DNA from: Gordius sp. MW1
Lineage: Eukaryota > Nematomorpha > Gordioida > Gordea > Gordiidae
Direction: 5' to 3'
Assembly: GCA_964036665.1 (NCBI GenBank)
Contig: OZ038532.1
Span: 18,565,037-18,629,036 of the forward strand
DNA: 64,000 bases
Part shown: positions 1-11,154 of the stretch, one piece after another
Position numbering within the stretch: the first letter of the stretch is position 1
Layout: each line of letters begins with the position of its first letter
Program-made: the position numbers and the translations under genes
Notes under the pieces: generated by a model
What the model was told of the DNA's origin: nothing
Databases searched by the model: none
Seen by the model: only the letters and a program-made list of their open reading frames with translations

Positions 1-693
1 AAGAACAATATATTAATTAAAAAAATAAATAAAAAAAATTTGTCCTCTCCGGGATTCAAACCCACATCAGTAAAGGCATAGGCTTTTGTAGGGGCACAAA
101 GACCCATATTAGTAGAGGCATAGGCCCTTCTACGGGAGGGTATAGGGTCATTATCAATGTTAACCTAATATAACAATTCTAAAACGAAAAAAAAACAAAT
201 TTAGAATCACAATTTGGCCAATGTCATTTTTTCATCGGTCAGTAGCCAGGACACGGTTAAAAAGTCATGTTATCAATGGTATTAACAAGAACAATATATT
301 AATTTAATTTTAAAAAAAATAAAAATTTTGCCCTCTCCGGTATCGAAACAGCAATTAAGAATTTGCCCTCGCCGATTCGAACCCACATCAGTAGAGGCAT
401 AGGCTTTTGTAGGGGGGTGGGGGGCCCGGACCCATATCAGTAGAGGCATAGGCCCTTTTACGGGAGGGCATAGGGTAATTATCAATGTTAACCTAATATA
501 TCAATTCAAAAACGAAAAAAAAAATTTATCCTCTTCGGGTATCGAACCACCAAGTCAGAAAGTTGAAAGAACGGACGTACGGACAAAAGACAACAAAAAG
601 CGAGCCAAATTGTCCTCTCTGGGTATCGAATCAGCAAGTCAGAACGTTGGAGGACGAACGAACAACAAAGCGAGCCCATAAATTGCATAGCAA
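1..693. mobile_element. Right end of a TIR element with minisatellite-type interior, cut by the window edge
   Basis: The stretch ends at 674-693 in the same 20-bp terminus (a gcccataaattgcatagcaa-type end) that closes the complete copy at 58389-60078. Around 205-260 it carries the same word (a gg-ccaat-gtcattttttc block followed by a ggtcag-agcc block) that forms the minisatellite of that copy. Three or four degenerate blocks containing a (c)ctctccgggtatcgaa motif recur at about 45, 335, 530 and 615. I see no coding capacity; the short frames here follow the repeats. The superfamily is unknown. Confidence 0.5.
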
Positions 694-2167
694 TTAATAA
701 AGAAAAGCTATGAGGGTATTACTCTTCTAAAATGTATTAAATGGCGGATGTCAAATGTTATATTTTGACGTCAAAAAGACAAAGTAAAAAAGTCGTGGAA
801 ATAAGGTAACCCCTTCTGACACTTTTATTTTTAGACCCGCATCTTTATCAATTAATACCTATATTACTAGCTAATTTAATGTGAAGCGCCTATATCTAGT
901 CATTAAGTAATCCATTAAGTCGTAATATTTTTTTTGTTAAAGTTATTTAAAGAATTCTACCTTATTTTGATGCAAAAAATCTACAATTGAACACATTATG
1001 AATATGGCATCGATCCCTGAATATTGTGTTGGAATTAAAATTTTAAATTTAGTTGAGATGAATGAGTTTGTGAGAAAGCTTAGTCAAAATATAAGCTCAG
1101 ATAATGCTATAGCTAACTTGTGTCTTCTCTAGTTTTTATAAAATAAAAAATATCAAGATCTTATATCTATACAAATATTACATTTTTATTCTAATTTATT
1201 TTATTTAAAAATTATTAAACCAATATTAATTGGTGATTCTACAAATTGGTGACCCCGACAAATAAAAGCACATAACATAACAAGTATTAAGGTGGATATA
1301 ACTTTTTAAAATCTGTATTGTCATCTTGTCACAATTGAAATATATATCTAATTTAATTACTGCTAATAAACATATTTTATATATCAATTATTACATATAC
1401 TAAATTCCATACTTGTCATATCATACAAAATTTAAAATTAGATTACGTTATCAAATATTTGAATAATAGCTACAGCGCCATCTATATTTTGTTAATTTTA
1501 GGTTTACTATAAACGGGGTTGTTGCACTAGAATTTTTATTAAAAAATATCTCGGCTGCTTAATTCTTTTCAAATGTCCATGCATAAATATATGGCTTTCT
1601 GAGGAAATATTTTTATCTCGACTAATAAATGCAATTTACTTTATTAAGTTTGGTTGAGCACAATGTGGTTAAAGAAATTGCTTAGGTTTTAGACATTTTC
1701 AACAATTTGCTTGAACTTAAAAATCAACAACGTCATATATAAGTTCCCCGTGTATAATTGCTAATTACATATAAATTGTTTAGTATGTTGTTCCATATTG
1801 CGTCGATTGAACCCTCTATTAAAAATTCATTTTAAACAATCATTAAAGCAACTAATCTTTTTTGATTGTAAGTGAGCTTAGGTTATATGCTATAATTGAA
1901 GTTAGAGGGAGGGATGATTTAGGGAGGGGCTAAATGATAATTTTTTAAAAATATTAGGCATAATTTTATACATTTCAACGAGTATTTGGATTTAAGGGGG
2001 CAGTCGCACCTCCCTGCTTCCCTTTGCCTATGCCCAGGCTTATGTTACGGAATATATAAATTTGTAAGGCATAGGCAATCTTTGGTGCTAAGTTTGTCCA
2101 CGTTTTCTGGGGTTATAACGCTTAATACCGGGAAACTTTGTGAATGCTTTTTATATCGTTGTGTTAG
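694..2167. other. Non-coding AT-rich stretch with a decayed MITE
   Basis: No convincing exon was found. Around 1900-2040 there is a degraded piece of the element family seen at 20755-20890 and 32028-32187: a block of gagggagg-gatttagggaggggc, then gatttaaggggg and a cctatgccc-like end. The last 20 bases before 2168 look like a splice acceptor (T-rich, ending in ttag). Confidence 0.4.
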
Positions 2168-2369
2168 AATTTGGGCGAGAATAATACCGGGAGATATCTG
2201 TACGTGACCGTGAGGGATCAATGCGGTAAATTTATTTGGAAATTGAAACCCGACACCTTAAGTGCGCTAAATGTCAATTCCTTTAGCGATGCATCGATTG
2301 GATTGGGTAATGATACAACCCTTAAAGAAGAAGCTGAATGTCTATTACCACAATCACCCCAATCTCAGA
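2168..2369 (+). CDS. Candidate upstream exon of the RALGAPA-like gene
   Basis: An open frame of 67 codons runs between a splice acceptor (gtgttag, ending at 2167) and a donor (gtaagc, from 2370). The peptide has a compact TGRYLYVTVRDQCGKFIW stretch followed by an acidic/serine-rich tail, which looks like real protein. The exon ends one base into a codon. The next good exon on this strand (19281) begins with two bases that finish a codon, so the phases fit and would give a Thr codon at the junction. I infer that it belongs to the same gene. The GRY...VRD.GKF.W pattern is the kind of sequence I associate with RalGAP-alpha/tuberin relatives, but that is weaker than the C-terminal match. Confidence 0.45.
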
Positions 2370-3655
2370 GTAAGCTATAATTCTGATGTCGCTTAAAATT
2401 TATTTTTTAATTGATAAAGCATTTAATTGGACAATTTATCAATATAATGGGTTAATATTAACTTTATGAACGAAGTTATAATTGTTGACACCAATTACAT
2501 ATGGGCAATGTTATGATTGCTATGGGGAAAGGTCGCGCGCTTTAGTTTAGCTAGGAGCCAGAGAAATTTGTTTAAAATTTTATGCCCCAACCCGCCCCCG
2601 TCCAATTCTATAAATAAGCTGAAGTGTCCGCCCGGCCATGCCCAAATTATTAGAGATGCCCATCCCGAAATAAAAATTTTTTGTTTTAATTTTCGATTTT
2701 TTTGGATAAGAACTGGGATTAACATATATTGTACAATCAAATAAAAATGTGATATAATAATACAGGAAAACAAAATAAAATATTATTCAGGAATATTAAG
2801 CCCGGATGCCCAAATCTTGTTAGGGTGCCCGCTTAGGCCCGCCCGAAAATCTAAATATACTACAGTGAGCTGGTCGGCCTTTTCTGGTCTTTGCTAGGAG
2901 CTGTCCGAATATAATTTTGGGTCCACGAATAACTCAGGCAGCAGATCGATAATCAATAACAATGCCAGTCGATTGATAGGGAGGGAGGGTGTCATAATGA
3001 AATTAAGTGATTTTTTAATGCAATAAATAACAATTTTAAACTGTTGGGAAAAGTTTCTTAGAATAGACCTATGAGTTTATAGGATCTCTCTCCATTTCGG
3101 TGCAAACGGAAGTTCCTGTCCAACTTTTTAAAGTAAAAAACTGCTATTCTTGATAGTTTTCTTTAAAAAAAATGACGGTTGCTTGATTTTTGTTTATCTG
3201 ACCGCAGCCCCAGACCAAAATCCTTTTTAATTGTTGGGACCGACTACAGCCCGCCCTGACATTATTTGTAAGTCTCAATTACCTATTTTTAAAGCTTTTT
3301 CAATTGTTGATTTATAATTTTTATAAAAATCTTACGATTTTGGCTATATGTATAAATTTCTTTAAAAAAGAGTATAAGAGAAAAAGAAAACGTCAGATAT
3401 ATATAAATAACACGGTCAAAACCGTAGTATAGCAATAAATTTTAATTTTAGAAGATCGCTTATGTTAGTGTAGGGTGGGGGAGTTCCAGAAAGGCATTTA
3501 TTAATGTTATTAAATCTTTAAATTTTTATTATAAAAAAGTTGGACACGATTGCGGCGATTAGCCAAGTGATTGCTTTGCGTAAGCAATTTATTTAAGTGG
3601 TGAAGGTGGGGAGGCAACACTTTTTCTAGGGAGGGGGGGGGGAGGTCTTAATTGT
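2370..3655. other. Non-coding stretch (inferred intron)
   Basis: AT-rich sequence with GC-rich patches at 2580-2680 and 2810-2870 containing repeated cccgccc and gatgccca words, probably a decayed hAT-type MITE. The frames over these patches are by-products. G-runs occur near 2985 and 3630. No gene seen. Confidence 0.4.
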
Positions 3656-4094
3656 ATTCAACGTAGAGTCCTGCATGGGCCGGTTTTTGTCGGCCCAGCC
3701 CATGTTCAGGTCGACCCAGCCCAGCCCAGCTCACAAATTTTTTTAAGCCCAACCGAGCCCATGCCTAACAAAACCCAGCCGAGCCCATCTTAAATATTTT
3801 TTCTTCCTAAATTTAATTCACACTATTTGAGGTGCTTTAAGATTGTCGTTATCAATATAGCTGGCGGTTTTAACATGTTAATAGAATAAAATAAATTAGT
3901 AAAATGCGAAGCGCCGGATGTTAATTAAAATTAAGATTTTATTATTCAACAATTCTCAGCCCAGCCCATCAAATTTATTTAGGCTTAACCCAGCCCAGCC
4001 CATTAAAATATTTATTTTCCTCGACCCAGCCCAGCCCAACCCATCATGGGCTGGGCAGGTTGATGGGTTTACTGGCCCATACTCTAATTCAACG
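3656..4094. mobile_element. hAT-type MITE with 8-bp target duplication
   Basis: The element proper is 3664-4086 (423 bp). It starts tagagtcctgcatgggcc and ends in a matching inverted ggcccatactcta. Perfect 8-bp direct repeats attcaacg flank it at 3656-3663 and 4087-4094. An 8-bp duplication and a TAGAG terminus are diagnostic of hAT elements. The subterminal regions are built from cccagcccagccc words on both sides, in inverted orientation at the ends. No transposase is encoded, so it is non-autonomous. Confidence 0.85.
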
Positions 4095-4469
4095 TAAGTT
4101 TTGTTTATGTGGTCAATGTAAACCCCTAAATTTTCCTTGTGATCCAAGTTTTCTTCTACTTGCCATAATGTAAACTTTACCAGCATATTTTTAATAATGT
4201 TATTAATAGATAGGGTCGTAAATCTCACATCAATTTAAGAATCAAATTTATAATAAAATTGTGCAGCAATTAATAAATTTTGGGCAATGAATGAAGTTAG
4301 AAAAGATTTTTATGTTTTGTATGTTGTTGCTAAGGTTATAAAATACGTGTTACCGACGCGATGTATGCTATATTTATAAATATATATGAGCAAGTCATGT
4401 AGCGTTACACGCTAAATGTTAGAAGAAGAAGATTATTTTAAAATTTGTTTAAATACAAATTTGGGGTTT

Positions 4470-6092
4470 TTATAGTCAAAACCAAATTCGCTCCATTATT
4501 GGTCAAGTCGAAAAAAGATCTCTTTGGCATGCTTCACCAGTTAGGCAGCCCTACGTTGTTTTTTAGACTCAGTGCACATGAATTTTATGACGATATTTTT
4601 AAGACTTGAATATAAATTAAAATACTTCAAAGCTTAAGAAGACGCCGATGTAGTCGGAATATCCGGACTGGAGTAGAATACACCTGACAACGACATCCCT
4701 GTAACATGTTTGTTTTACTCTTGATAAATTAGTAAACTATCTTGTGTTGATACTTAATTATACCAAGTGTTTTCCATTTGGCTGTTATCCTGTACTAAAA
4801 TCACTTCAAGCGCATAGAGTTTCAACAAAGGGGTGGTCCATACGTTTACCTATCACTTTGGTTACAAAAATTCGTAGGAAACTCGGTCCAGGAACATGAC
4901 CCTTACATTATAGTTGATCGATAACTCATAAACATAAAATTGTATAATTGCCCGATGCGAACTTCATCAGGCTACAAGTTCACTAGCACACCTTCACACG
5001 TTATTAAAAGATAGGTGGGAAAGACGTTTGTAAATTCGGTAGATAGTTTTGGTCGATGGACAAGGCACGCATACTCATACATATATGACTTAATAAGATT
5101 CGCGTAAAACTCCTTTAACAAAAATTACCTCATGAAAGCGAATATCGAATCTTGATTTGGGGCGCTTTTAAGTTTTGAAAAATTCAAGAGTTTCAACGTA
5201 TTCGTGCGATAATTATCACAGCGTATTGCGCGCTGGAACACGATGTCCTATGGTTTTTTAAAAAATATACATAAGTCAGATAAGGAACAATCTGAATTCG
5301 TATATAGTGGTGACCTCAGATCTAACATAGATATTTTATTCTATATGAATACTCGTGTGTAACCTACATTACCAAATATATAAACAAGGCTGAGCGTGGC
5401 CTTAGATCTCTTCAGAGGGTTTTAATGAAGTTGAGAAAAGCCTAACTTGATCAAGACTAATTTCATTGTAAGCCTTAACTGGGATGTCGAGCAATTAATG
5501 CGATTAATTGCATAGTCAAGATGCTGGTATCTATCGCATTCAGCCATTTCCGAATCAAACCAAAAAGTATTTTGCATACACAATTTTTTCCCCAAATTAA
5601 CATGCTTTATTATCGAACCACACGATAGGCAACGTGTAAGCAAAATTAAATTGCAGATGAGCGATTAATCTCTTGATCATGAATATATGACTCAATTCGA
5701 TTGTTATGCGATTTTGTATCTTCGTACTATGAACAAAAAATGACGATTACTTAAACGGGATCTCCCTAGAAGCATACCAGAAAGACTCTATGATCTCAAC
5801 GAATTTGTAGATTACAAACGCGAAATAACGGTCTTGTACTTAACATTTTGAAACAGACGCGCCGATTTATTAGACAACAACTAATATCTCAACGCGAAAT
5901 TCTCGAGGCTCGAAAACGTTACGAATCGGATGTTGATATCGAATTGACTAATGACAGAATGTCAACGCTTGTATATGAATCGCGCTGTTTTTCTAACGAA
6001 CAAAAAGCCTGTAGATTTGAAGCCGAACCAGCAATGGTAGCGATTTTGGCTGCCGCTGATACAGATGACATTCGCAACTTAGCTCTGTAGAA
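4470..6092 (+). pseudogene. Helitron Rep-type remnant, plus-oriented arm of composite A
   Basis: Broken frames on the plus strand encode Helitron replication-initiator pieces. A conserved R-K-K-D-L-F...Q-L-G-S-P-T-L-F-F block lies at about 4509-4590, and a degenerate HUH block at about 4818-4870 reads FQQRGGPYVYLSLWL. The family needs HxH here (PHAH), so both catalytic histidines are lost in this arm. A downstream block with DYKRE...RRADLL lies near 5810-5880. Stops and frameshifts are numerous and there is no helicase domain. It meets the minus-oriented arm tail to tail near 6095. It is certainly non-functional. Confidence 0.65.
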
Positions 6093-6099
6093 AAGATCA

Positions 6100-8137
6100 A
6101 ATAACGTGCTAACATAACCACACGAAGAATGCTGTATTCGTGAGGAAAATATGTAATTGGTAATATTTCCTCCAGTCCACTTTCGATGTATGAATTCTTC
6201 GACCGAGGACAACTGTCGCGTGTTACCAATCTCAATTGTACAATATTCTCTTTTTTTAATGATGGCTGCTTTTTTTAGAGCATATTTACGAATATCATTT
6301 GTATTAGCGACTCATTGCTGTGTCGTCTTTGAAGTAAGCTCCGAGTCTGTCTGGTTTCTAGAAAGACCGAGCAATTCGTCCATATTCAAGTGGCAGCATT
6401 CGGGCTTAGTGGTTTCGATATCAATATCTTATTCGTAACGTTTTCGAGCCTCGAGAAGGCGTAAATCTCAAGATATTTGTCTTGTTTAATAGATCTGCGC
6501 GTTCGTTACGGAATGGTATATACAAGAGCGTCATTTCTCGTTTGTAGTCGGCAAGTTCGTTCAAATTATAGCGTCTGTAGCGTATAAATCTAGGAAGATC
6601 CAGTTTAACATAGTCTCCATTTTTACGTGTATAATAGGAAGATACAAAATCTGCTAGGCATACGGTAGCAGCGTATTGATCGAATAAACTGTCTTGCCAA
6701 AAATTCGTGGCTTCTGCATCAAACCGTGGGTATTTAAACTATCTTAAGATTTAAGGCTGACATGCCTAAACGCAACAGATACCATGCTGCTTCTTGACTA
6801 CTCATTTCAATTGCGTTAAGTGTGCGAGTTCCAAGTTCACGCGTTCAATCAAAAAAAAATCTTAATCTGGATACTCTTCTCGCAATCTTAGTAAATCCCT
6901 ATGAAGGGAGCTAAGAGCACGCTTTGCCTTGTTCACGTATTCGGCGATGTACGCTGCACACGAATATTCATCGAGGATAAATTGTATGTCCATGTTAGAT
7001 TTAAGAGTCATTGATACCCATGGATTCATAGGATTTTTCCATAGCTCATCCATGCCTCGTTTTAGAAATACCATAGGACGGTGTATTCCGGCCCGCAATA
7101 CGATGAGATAATTGGCGTACGATAAACTGAGACTCGATATCCGTTTTTATCTCGACCTACTTTTTTGAAAGGATCTTTGCGCTAATCTTCTTTAGCCATG
7201 GGTATGAGTATGCGGGTTACGAGCATAGACCAAAGCGGTATACCAAAGCGACAGACGTGGTGGCCACGCATCTTTTTATACCAAGTGAAAGTATGTTTAT
7301 GAACTTGTAATTTAGCGAATTTCTCATCGAGCTATTTACGCAGATCTATGCTAATGAGTGTATCGATCAACTGTACCGTACGGGGCATGTCCTCGAATAC
7401 CGGTTCCAATCAATCGTTTTCTAACCATAGTAATAGGTGTGCGTGTGGACTACCGCGATGTTGAAACGCGATACGTTTGGAATAATCTAGTACACGGTAA
7501 CGCTCTAAAGGAGAACACCTCGGAGATTTAAGTATCAATAAAAGTTTGTCTACTAATTTAGCAATATACAAGGAACCGGTTACAGGATCTTTATTGACCA
7601 GTGTAGTCCGCTCGAGACCGAATATTCCTGCAACTATGTCGGTGCCTTCTTAAGCCTTACGGTATTTTAATTTATAGAGCAGCACGTGTAAAAGATCTGG
7701 CCATACAAATTCACAAGAAGCACTAAGTGTAAAAAACAAAGTAGGTCTACCTCACTGGCAAAGCACGGCGAAGAGATCTTTCTTTCGACTAGACCAATAA
7801 TGGACCGAATTCGGTATTGATTTAAGAAAACCCTAAGTTTGTGTCTAAACATTTTTCGAAGTATTCCTCGTCCTCGATCATTTTTCGTGTGACACTACAG
7901 GACTCGCTCAAAACATTTTGGAACGTAGCATACATCGATGCAGTAACACGTAATTTCATCATCCTAGCAGCTATATACAAAACATGCTCTGGGACGGTAC
8001 CTCGTCTATCTTATTTCGCTGGTGTCCATAGCAAAAGGAGTTACGCGCATACCCGTTTATTGTTTAAAAACTACTATTACTACTCATATGTTATTTCAAA
8101 AAGCGCGCGTAATAGTTATAATGTATATTTCATGTGA
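6100..8137 (-). pseudogene. Helitron Rep-type remnant, minus-oriented arm of composite A
   Basis: Read on the minus strand from 8137 downwards, the pieces appear in family order. First is an HYW...RKKDLFAVL block with the downstream L-F-F-T-L-S-A (about 7690-7820). Then comes an HUH block with the PHAH pair (about 7430-7480). The two-tyrosine block is AAYIAEYVNK (about 6920-6970), keeping Y-x3-Y-x2-K. A LADFVSSYYTRK/DYKREMTLLY block lies at about 6490-6670. Frames are broken at many points. The Rep catalytic residues are still present, unlike in the plus arm. No Pif1-type helicase with a Walker A motif follows. Confidence 0.7.
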
Positions 8138-8144
8138 ATGGCGA

Positions 8145-8282
8145 ATTTTAAGGAGGTTACAGTGGTAAAAAAGGGGGGGGGGAAAGCGTATAGGAAGTTG
8201 TGGAGTAAGTGATAGGGGAGAAACGAACGAATAAGCCATCCGGCAATGGCGTGTCTTTTATAGGTTAAAGTCACGTGATGGG
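8145..8282. repeat. Terminal direct repeat (3' end of the compact retroelement)
   Basis: It matches 10972-11110 apart from small indels and about ten substitutions, beginning attttaaggaggttacag and ending gtcacgtgatggg. It contains a minus-strand TATAAAAG (8255-8262) and a CACGTG. The pol stop codon near 8323 lies about 40 bp inside it. Confidence 0.75.
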
Positions 8283-8322
8283 TTCTTGTTCTGTTTCTAT
8301 GCTTTTCCTAAATTTCGCCATT

Positions 8323-10095
8323 CCAAAAGTCAAGGTCTATTTCTTCTTCTTGTATTTCGTCTGAAACGTATTGCATCAGGTGTTCAGTATCGTCAGGACG
8401 GGGGTACCAAATCCTGGACGGGATGTCGGCTGGGTATGTCCCCGTGCTTGTCCATTTTATATTGAAGTGCAGAGCTATGAGTGCATGTAACCCGTATTTG
8501 GTTGTAAAGTTCCGATTAGGTCTTCCACTATAGGTGAGTTGGACCCGCCTTTTCTTAGGACGTAGTATGCCGTGGCTGAATCGGTTATAATTCTCGGGTA
8601 GATGTGGCCTCTTCTCCTGCTATGGCATATCCATAGCAGGCTGCTAGTGTTTCGGTGAGCGTGATATGGCCTTCTCCTGGCCAGTTCCATCCAATTTTGT
8701 CTGCTGCTCCCTGGAACGTGACTGATGAGAGGGTTCCGTCCCATGCTACCCCTATGTGGGAGTTGGATGCATCTACGGCAATGGTTGTGGTGTATTCTTT
8801 GTAGAGAGGCATCGTGTCTCCGATAACTTTTATGATCTCCATGAGCTTGGTAGTTGCTGTTACCCGGTTGAAGTCCGGAGCGTTGGGGTTGGTTAGTGCG
8901 TAGAAAGGTGCAAATAATTTGGTCATTCCGGCAAAGTTATAGTAAAAGTAGTTGAGCGCTCCCAGCGCTTCTAAAAGTACTAACGGGTCGGGTGCATCTC
9001 TGTTCTCCATGCATATGTATAAGATATCCGCCGCTAGTTTGAGGCGTGTTATGGTGTTAGGTAGAATTCTGACGGATCCTACGTCCAGCTTGAGTAGCAT
9101 CCCCAGGTATTCTATGTGCTGCGCAGGTAGGATAGATGATTTGGATACATTAATTGTAAGACCTCAGTCTTTGGCCATCTCTGCCAATTTTTCTAGGTCT
9201 AGTTGGACATTCTCGTAGTTGTCGCTGAAGATAAGTATATCGTCCAGATATACATTATAGTTTGATCTTATTATGGCTTTTTTGGCCAAGTCCGCTATGA
9301 TCATTTGTAATACGAAGGGTGAAAAGGAGGCCCCCATTGGTAAAGCTTGCGTTTCCATCCGTAGCCTACATATTTTTTGGTTGTGGCGTGTATGGGTATC
9401 GAGAAAAAAGCTGCTTTTAGATCCACTTTAGCTGCCCATCTGGCTTTGGATAGCTGCTTCGCAGTTATCGGGATTGTTGATAGCTTTAGCGGGTGTGGTA
9501 TAAAGTTTTTGGAAGCTTCTGCCAGGTCAGTGATTACTCTGGCGTCCCCGTTTGTCTTTGCTATGAAGAAAGTGGCTGAACGAATAGCGAGTGCTGGTGT
9601 TTGGGACGTTATTCCGGCTCTTTCTAGCTCGGTAAAGTAGGCCGGTGCTCTCTTCGAGATTCTTTTATTTTTTTTGGGGGGGGGGGCAAAAAAGCCCCCC
9701 ATTGGCTCTTATGCGTTTCTTGTCTAACGGTGCTCTGTATCCTTCGAAAGCCACCTTTAGAGTAAACTTTGACATGAATGGGTGAGGTTTCAATCTTGTT
9801 GTGCGCACGTCCAATCGTCCGGTTGGTACCGTATTGACGTTAGTTTTTCCCCAATTGAAAAGCAGTTTGTGTGCTTTCATGACTTCGCAAAGTGACGACG
9901 AGCCAGCATCCCCCCGAGGGATGTTTCAACTGAGTCTATCCTGGTTTCCACTTCACGGGGGCGTTCGGTATTGGCTGGCTGCTCCGGTGATGAGGGTGGA
10001 GTTGGTGGGTGAGGGGCCTCGATGGGCGGGACCTCTGTAGATGGCGAGAAGATTATACGGCGGGTCTCCCTTAAAAATGCTAGTATGCTTTTCAA
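8323..10095 (-). pseudogene. Reverse transcriptase-RNase H polyprotein, frameshifted
   Basis: From high to low coordinate: a proline-rich region (10095-9877); the RT fingers, with VITDLAEASKNF, VDLKAAFFSIPI and KYVGYGW (9702-9385); then, after a frameshift near 9360, LPMGASFSPFVLQ and the catalytic YLDDILIF (9358-9164). The thumb/connection follows, with LVLLEALGALNYFYYNF. The RNase H has AVDASN, TETLAA and ITDSATAYYVL as likely D, E and D metal ligands (8790-8530). After a further frame change near 8480 the C-terminus ends in NIKWTSTGTYPADIPSR (about 8440-8390) and stops near 8323. At least four frame breaks are visible. A G-run at 9677-9686 coincides with one of them. Confidence 0.75.
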
Positions 10096-10189
10096 CCAGG
10101 AGGGTGACCTTTCTTCCGCGCTACATGATGGGAGCGGTAAGCCCGAGGGCCCGACTTCCCAGTTATTGGTAGTTGCAAGTAGGCGCTTC

Positions 10190-10861
10190 CTAACGCTGGG
10201 CAGGGGCCGCGCCCTTCTTGAAGTTGCGGCTCTTCGTGCCGCCTCCTCCCCTGCCAGCGCTCGGAAAAAACTGCTTTCTAGCCTGCCGGGACACTTCCAC
10301 GTCGGACATTTTCATTTCTATTAACCAAGATGCGTCTGTCCTGGTGGCTGTCGCCCAATTGAAGCGGATGGCGAGACATAAGGTTTTAAGATGATCGTCC
10401 ACTGGAGTGAGCGCTTCAATCGGCATGTTTGGTGTCATCAGCTTGGCTGTGTGCAAAGCATATTTCGCCTCATGCTTGTCTCTTTTAGCGACACGAGCCT
10501 CCGGGTCCGATGATAGGTCCTCCAGCCCCTTTATGTGTAGTTGAATATCGTCCCATACCGACTGGGAAGTACGTGGAGGCTCTGGGGCTGGTAGGATCTG
10601 GACTGTCGCTGGCATTATGCCAGATGCTTGAGAAGTCCCCGGCAAGGAAGTGGGACTTCTTGCATTTATCGACATCCGCTCTAACAGTTGGACCATTGAT
10701 TCGTTCGTTCTGCGTGCTAGGGCATTCTCCGCCATCATGATTTCCTGGTTTCTAGTAAGTCTTTCTAGAATCTCTTTCATTTTAGTGTTTCCTGTTAAGG
10801 TTGTATCCGCTGGTGGTGTAATATCTCCTCTCGGTGCTCTTTCAAAGTTTAGATTACGCAC
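10190..10861 (-). CDS. Gag-like ORF of the compact retroelement
   Basis: An intact 223-codon ORF directly downstream of the 5' terminal repeat. The N-terminal third is charged and predicted helical (KMKEILERLTRNQEIMMAEN region, possible coiled coil). The middle has a W-D-D-I-Q-L-H segment. The C-terminus is basic and glycine-rich (GRGGGGTKSRNFKKG), as in nucleic-acid-binding Gag tails that lack a zinc knuckle. I recognise no specific family. Its position ahead of RT is the main reason for calling it Gag. It is the least damaged frame of the element. Confidence 0.6.
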   Translation of the reverse strand: MRNLNFERAPRGDITPPADTTLTGNTKMKEILERLTRNQEIMMAENALARRTNESMVQLLERMSINARSPTSLPGTSQASGIMPATVQILPAPEPPRTSQSVWDDIQLHIKGLEDLSSDPEARVAKRDKHEAKYALHTAKLMTPNMPIEALTPVDDHLKTLCLAIRFNWATATRTDASWLIEMKMSDVEVSRQARKQFFPSAGRGGGGTKSRNFKKGAAPAQR

Positions 10862-10971
10862 GGCTCCTTCAAGATATCTGGGTTATCGGATTGTCCTAGG
10901 AGTTGTTTCCGATTGAGATCTAGTGATGGGCATACAATATATAATTTAACAATGAAAAGGGAGGACCAATG

Positions 10972-11110
10972 ATTTTAAGGAGGTTACAGTGTAAAAAAGG
11001 GGGGGAAAGCGTATAGGAAGTTGTGGAGGGCTGTAAGTGATAGGGGAGAAACGAACGAATAAGCCCTCCGGCTATGGCTTGTCTTTTATAGGTGAAAGTC
11101 ACGTGATGGG
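10972..11110. repeat. Terminal direct repeat (5' end, promoter side)
   Basis: Partner of 8145-8282. On the minus strand it starts with CACGTG, has TATAAAAG at 11090-11083, and runs into the gag ORF about 110 bp downstream. It lacks the TG...CA ends of standard LTRs. Confidence 0.75.
11083..11090 (-). promoter_or_regulatory. TATA box of the compact retroelement
   Basis: TATAAAAG on the minus strand inside the 5' terminal repeat, pointing into the gag ORF. The same octamer is kept in the 3' copy. Confidence 0.5.
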
Positions 11111-11154
11111 GGACAGGGGTATTTCTTGTGTGTAAAAGTTTTGCTATAGGCAAG

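Larger units (their letters stand above)
4470..8144. repeat. Inverted Helitron composite, copy A of a 3.65-kb direct duplication
   Basis: The whole tail-to-tail Helitron composite 4470-8144 recurs in the same orientation at 14755-18395 with high similarity over its length. The copies share damage such as the tail-to-tail join and many of the same stops. The similarity ends near 8020-8060 and 18360-18380, where the sequences diverge. The copies are about 10.3 kb apart, with the compact retroelement and Helitron B between them. Confidence 0.75.
8145..11110 (-). mobile_element. Compact retroelement: gag-like ORF, RT and RNase H between 138-bp terminal direct repeats
   Basis: Direct repeats at 8145-8282 and 10972-11110 bracket a minus-strand coding region. 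In order it has a 223-aa gag-like ORF (10861-10190), a proline-rich segment, a reverse transcriptase with YLDDILIF, and an RNase H domain ending in a PADIPSR-type motif close to 8323. Each terminal repeat contains TATAAAAG on the minus strand (11083-11090 and 8255-8262), so it can act as an LTR-like promoter. No integrase, tyrosine recombinase or aspartic protease was found in the 2.7-kb interior. Flanking target duplications are not evident. The pol is broken by frameshifts. It could be a DIRS/Ngaro-type or LTR-type derivative; the class is unresolved. Confidence 0.7.

Noticed and set aside
2517..2773. Overlapping frames with NPPPSN / PGHAQ on both strands
   Set aside because: They cover a GC-rich decayed repeat. 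There are no splice signals and no family resemblance.
5919..6438. Overlapping 80-97-codon frames on both strands at 5919-6438, repeated at 16240-16765
   Set aside because: They lie at the tail-to-tail join of the Helitron composite and recur only because the composite is duplicated. No independent coding signal was seen.
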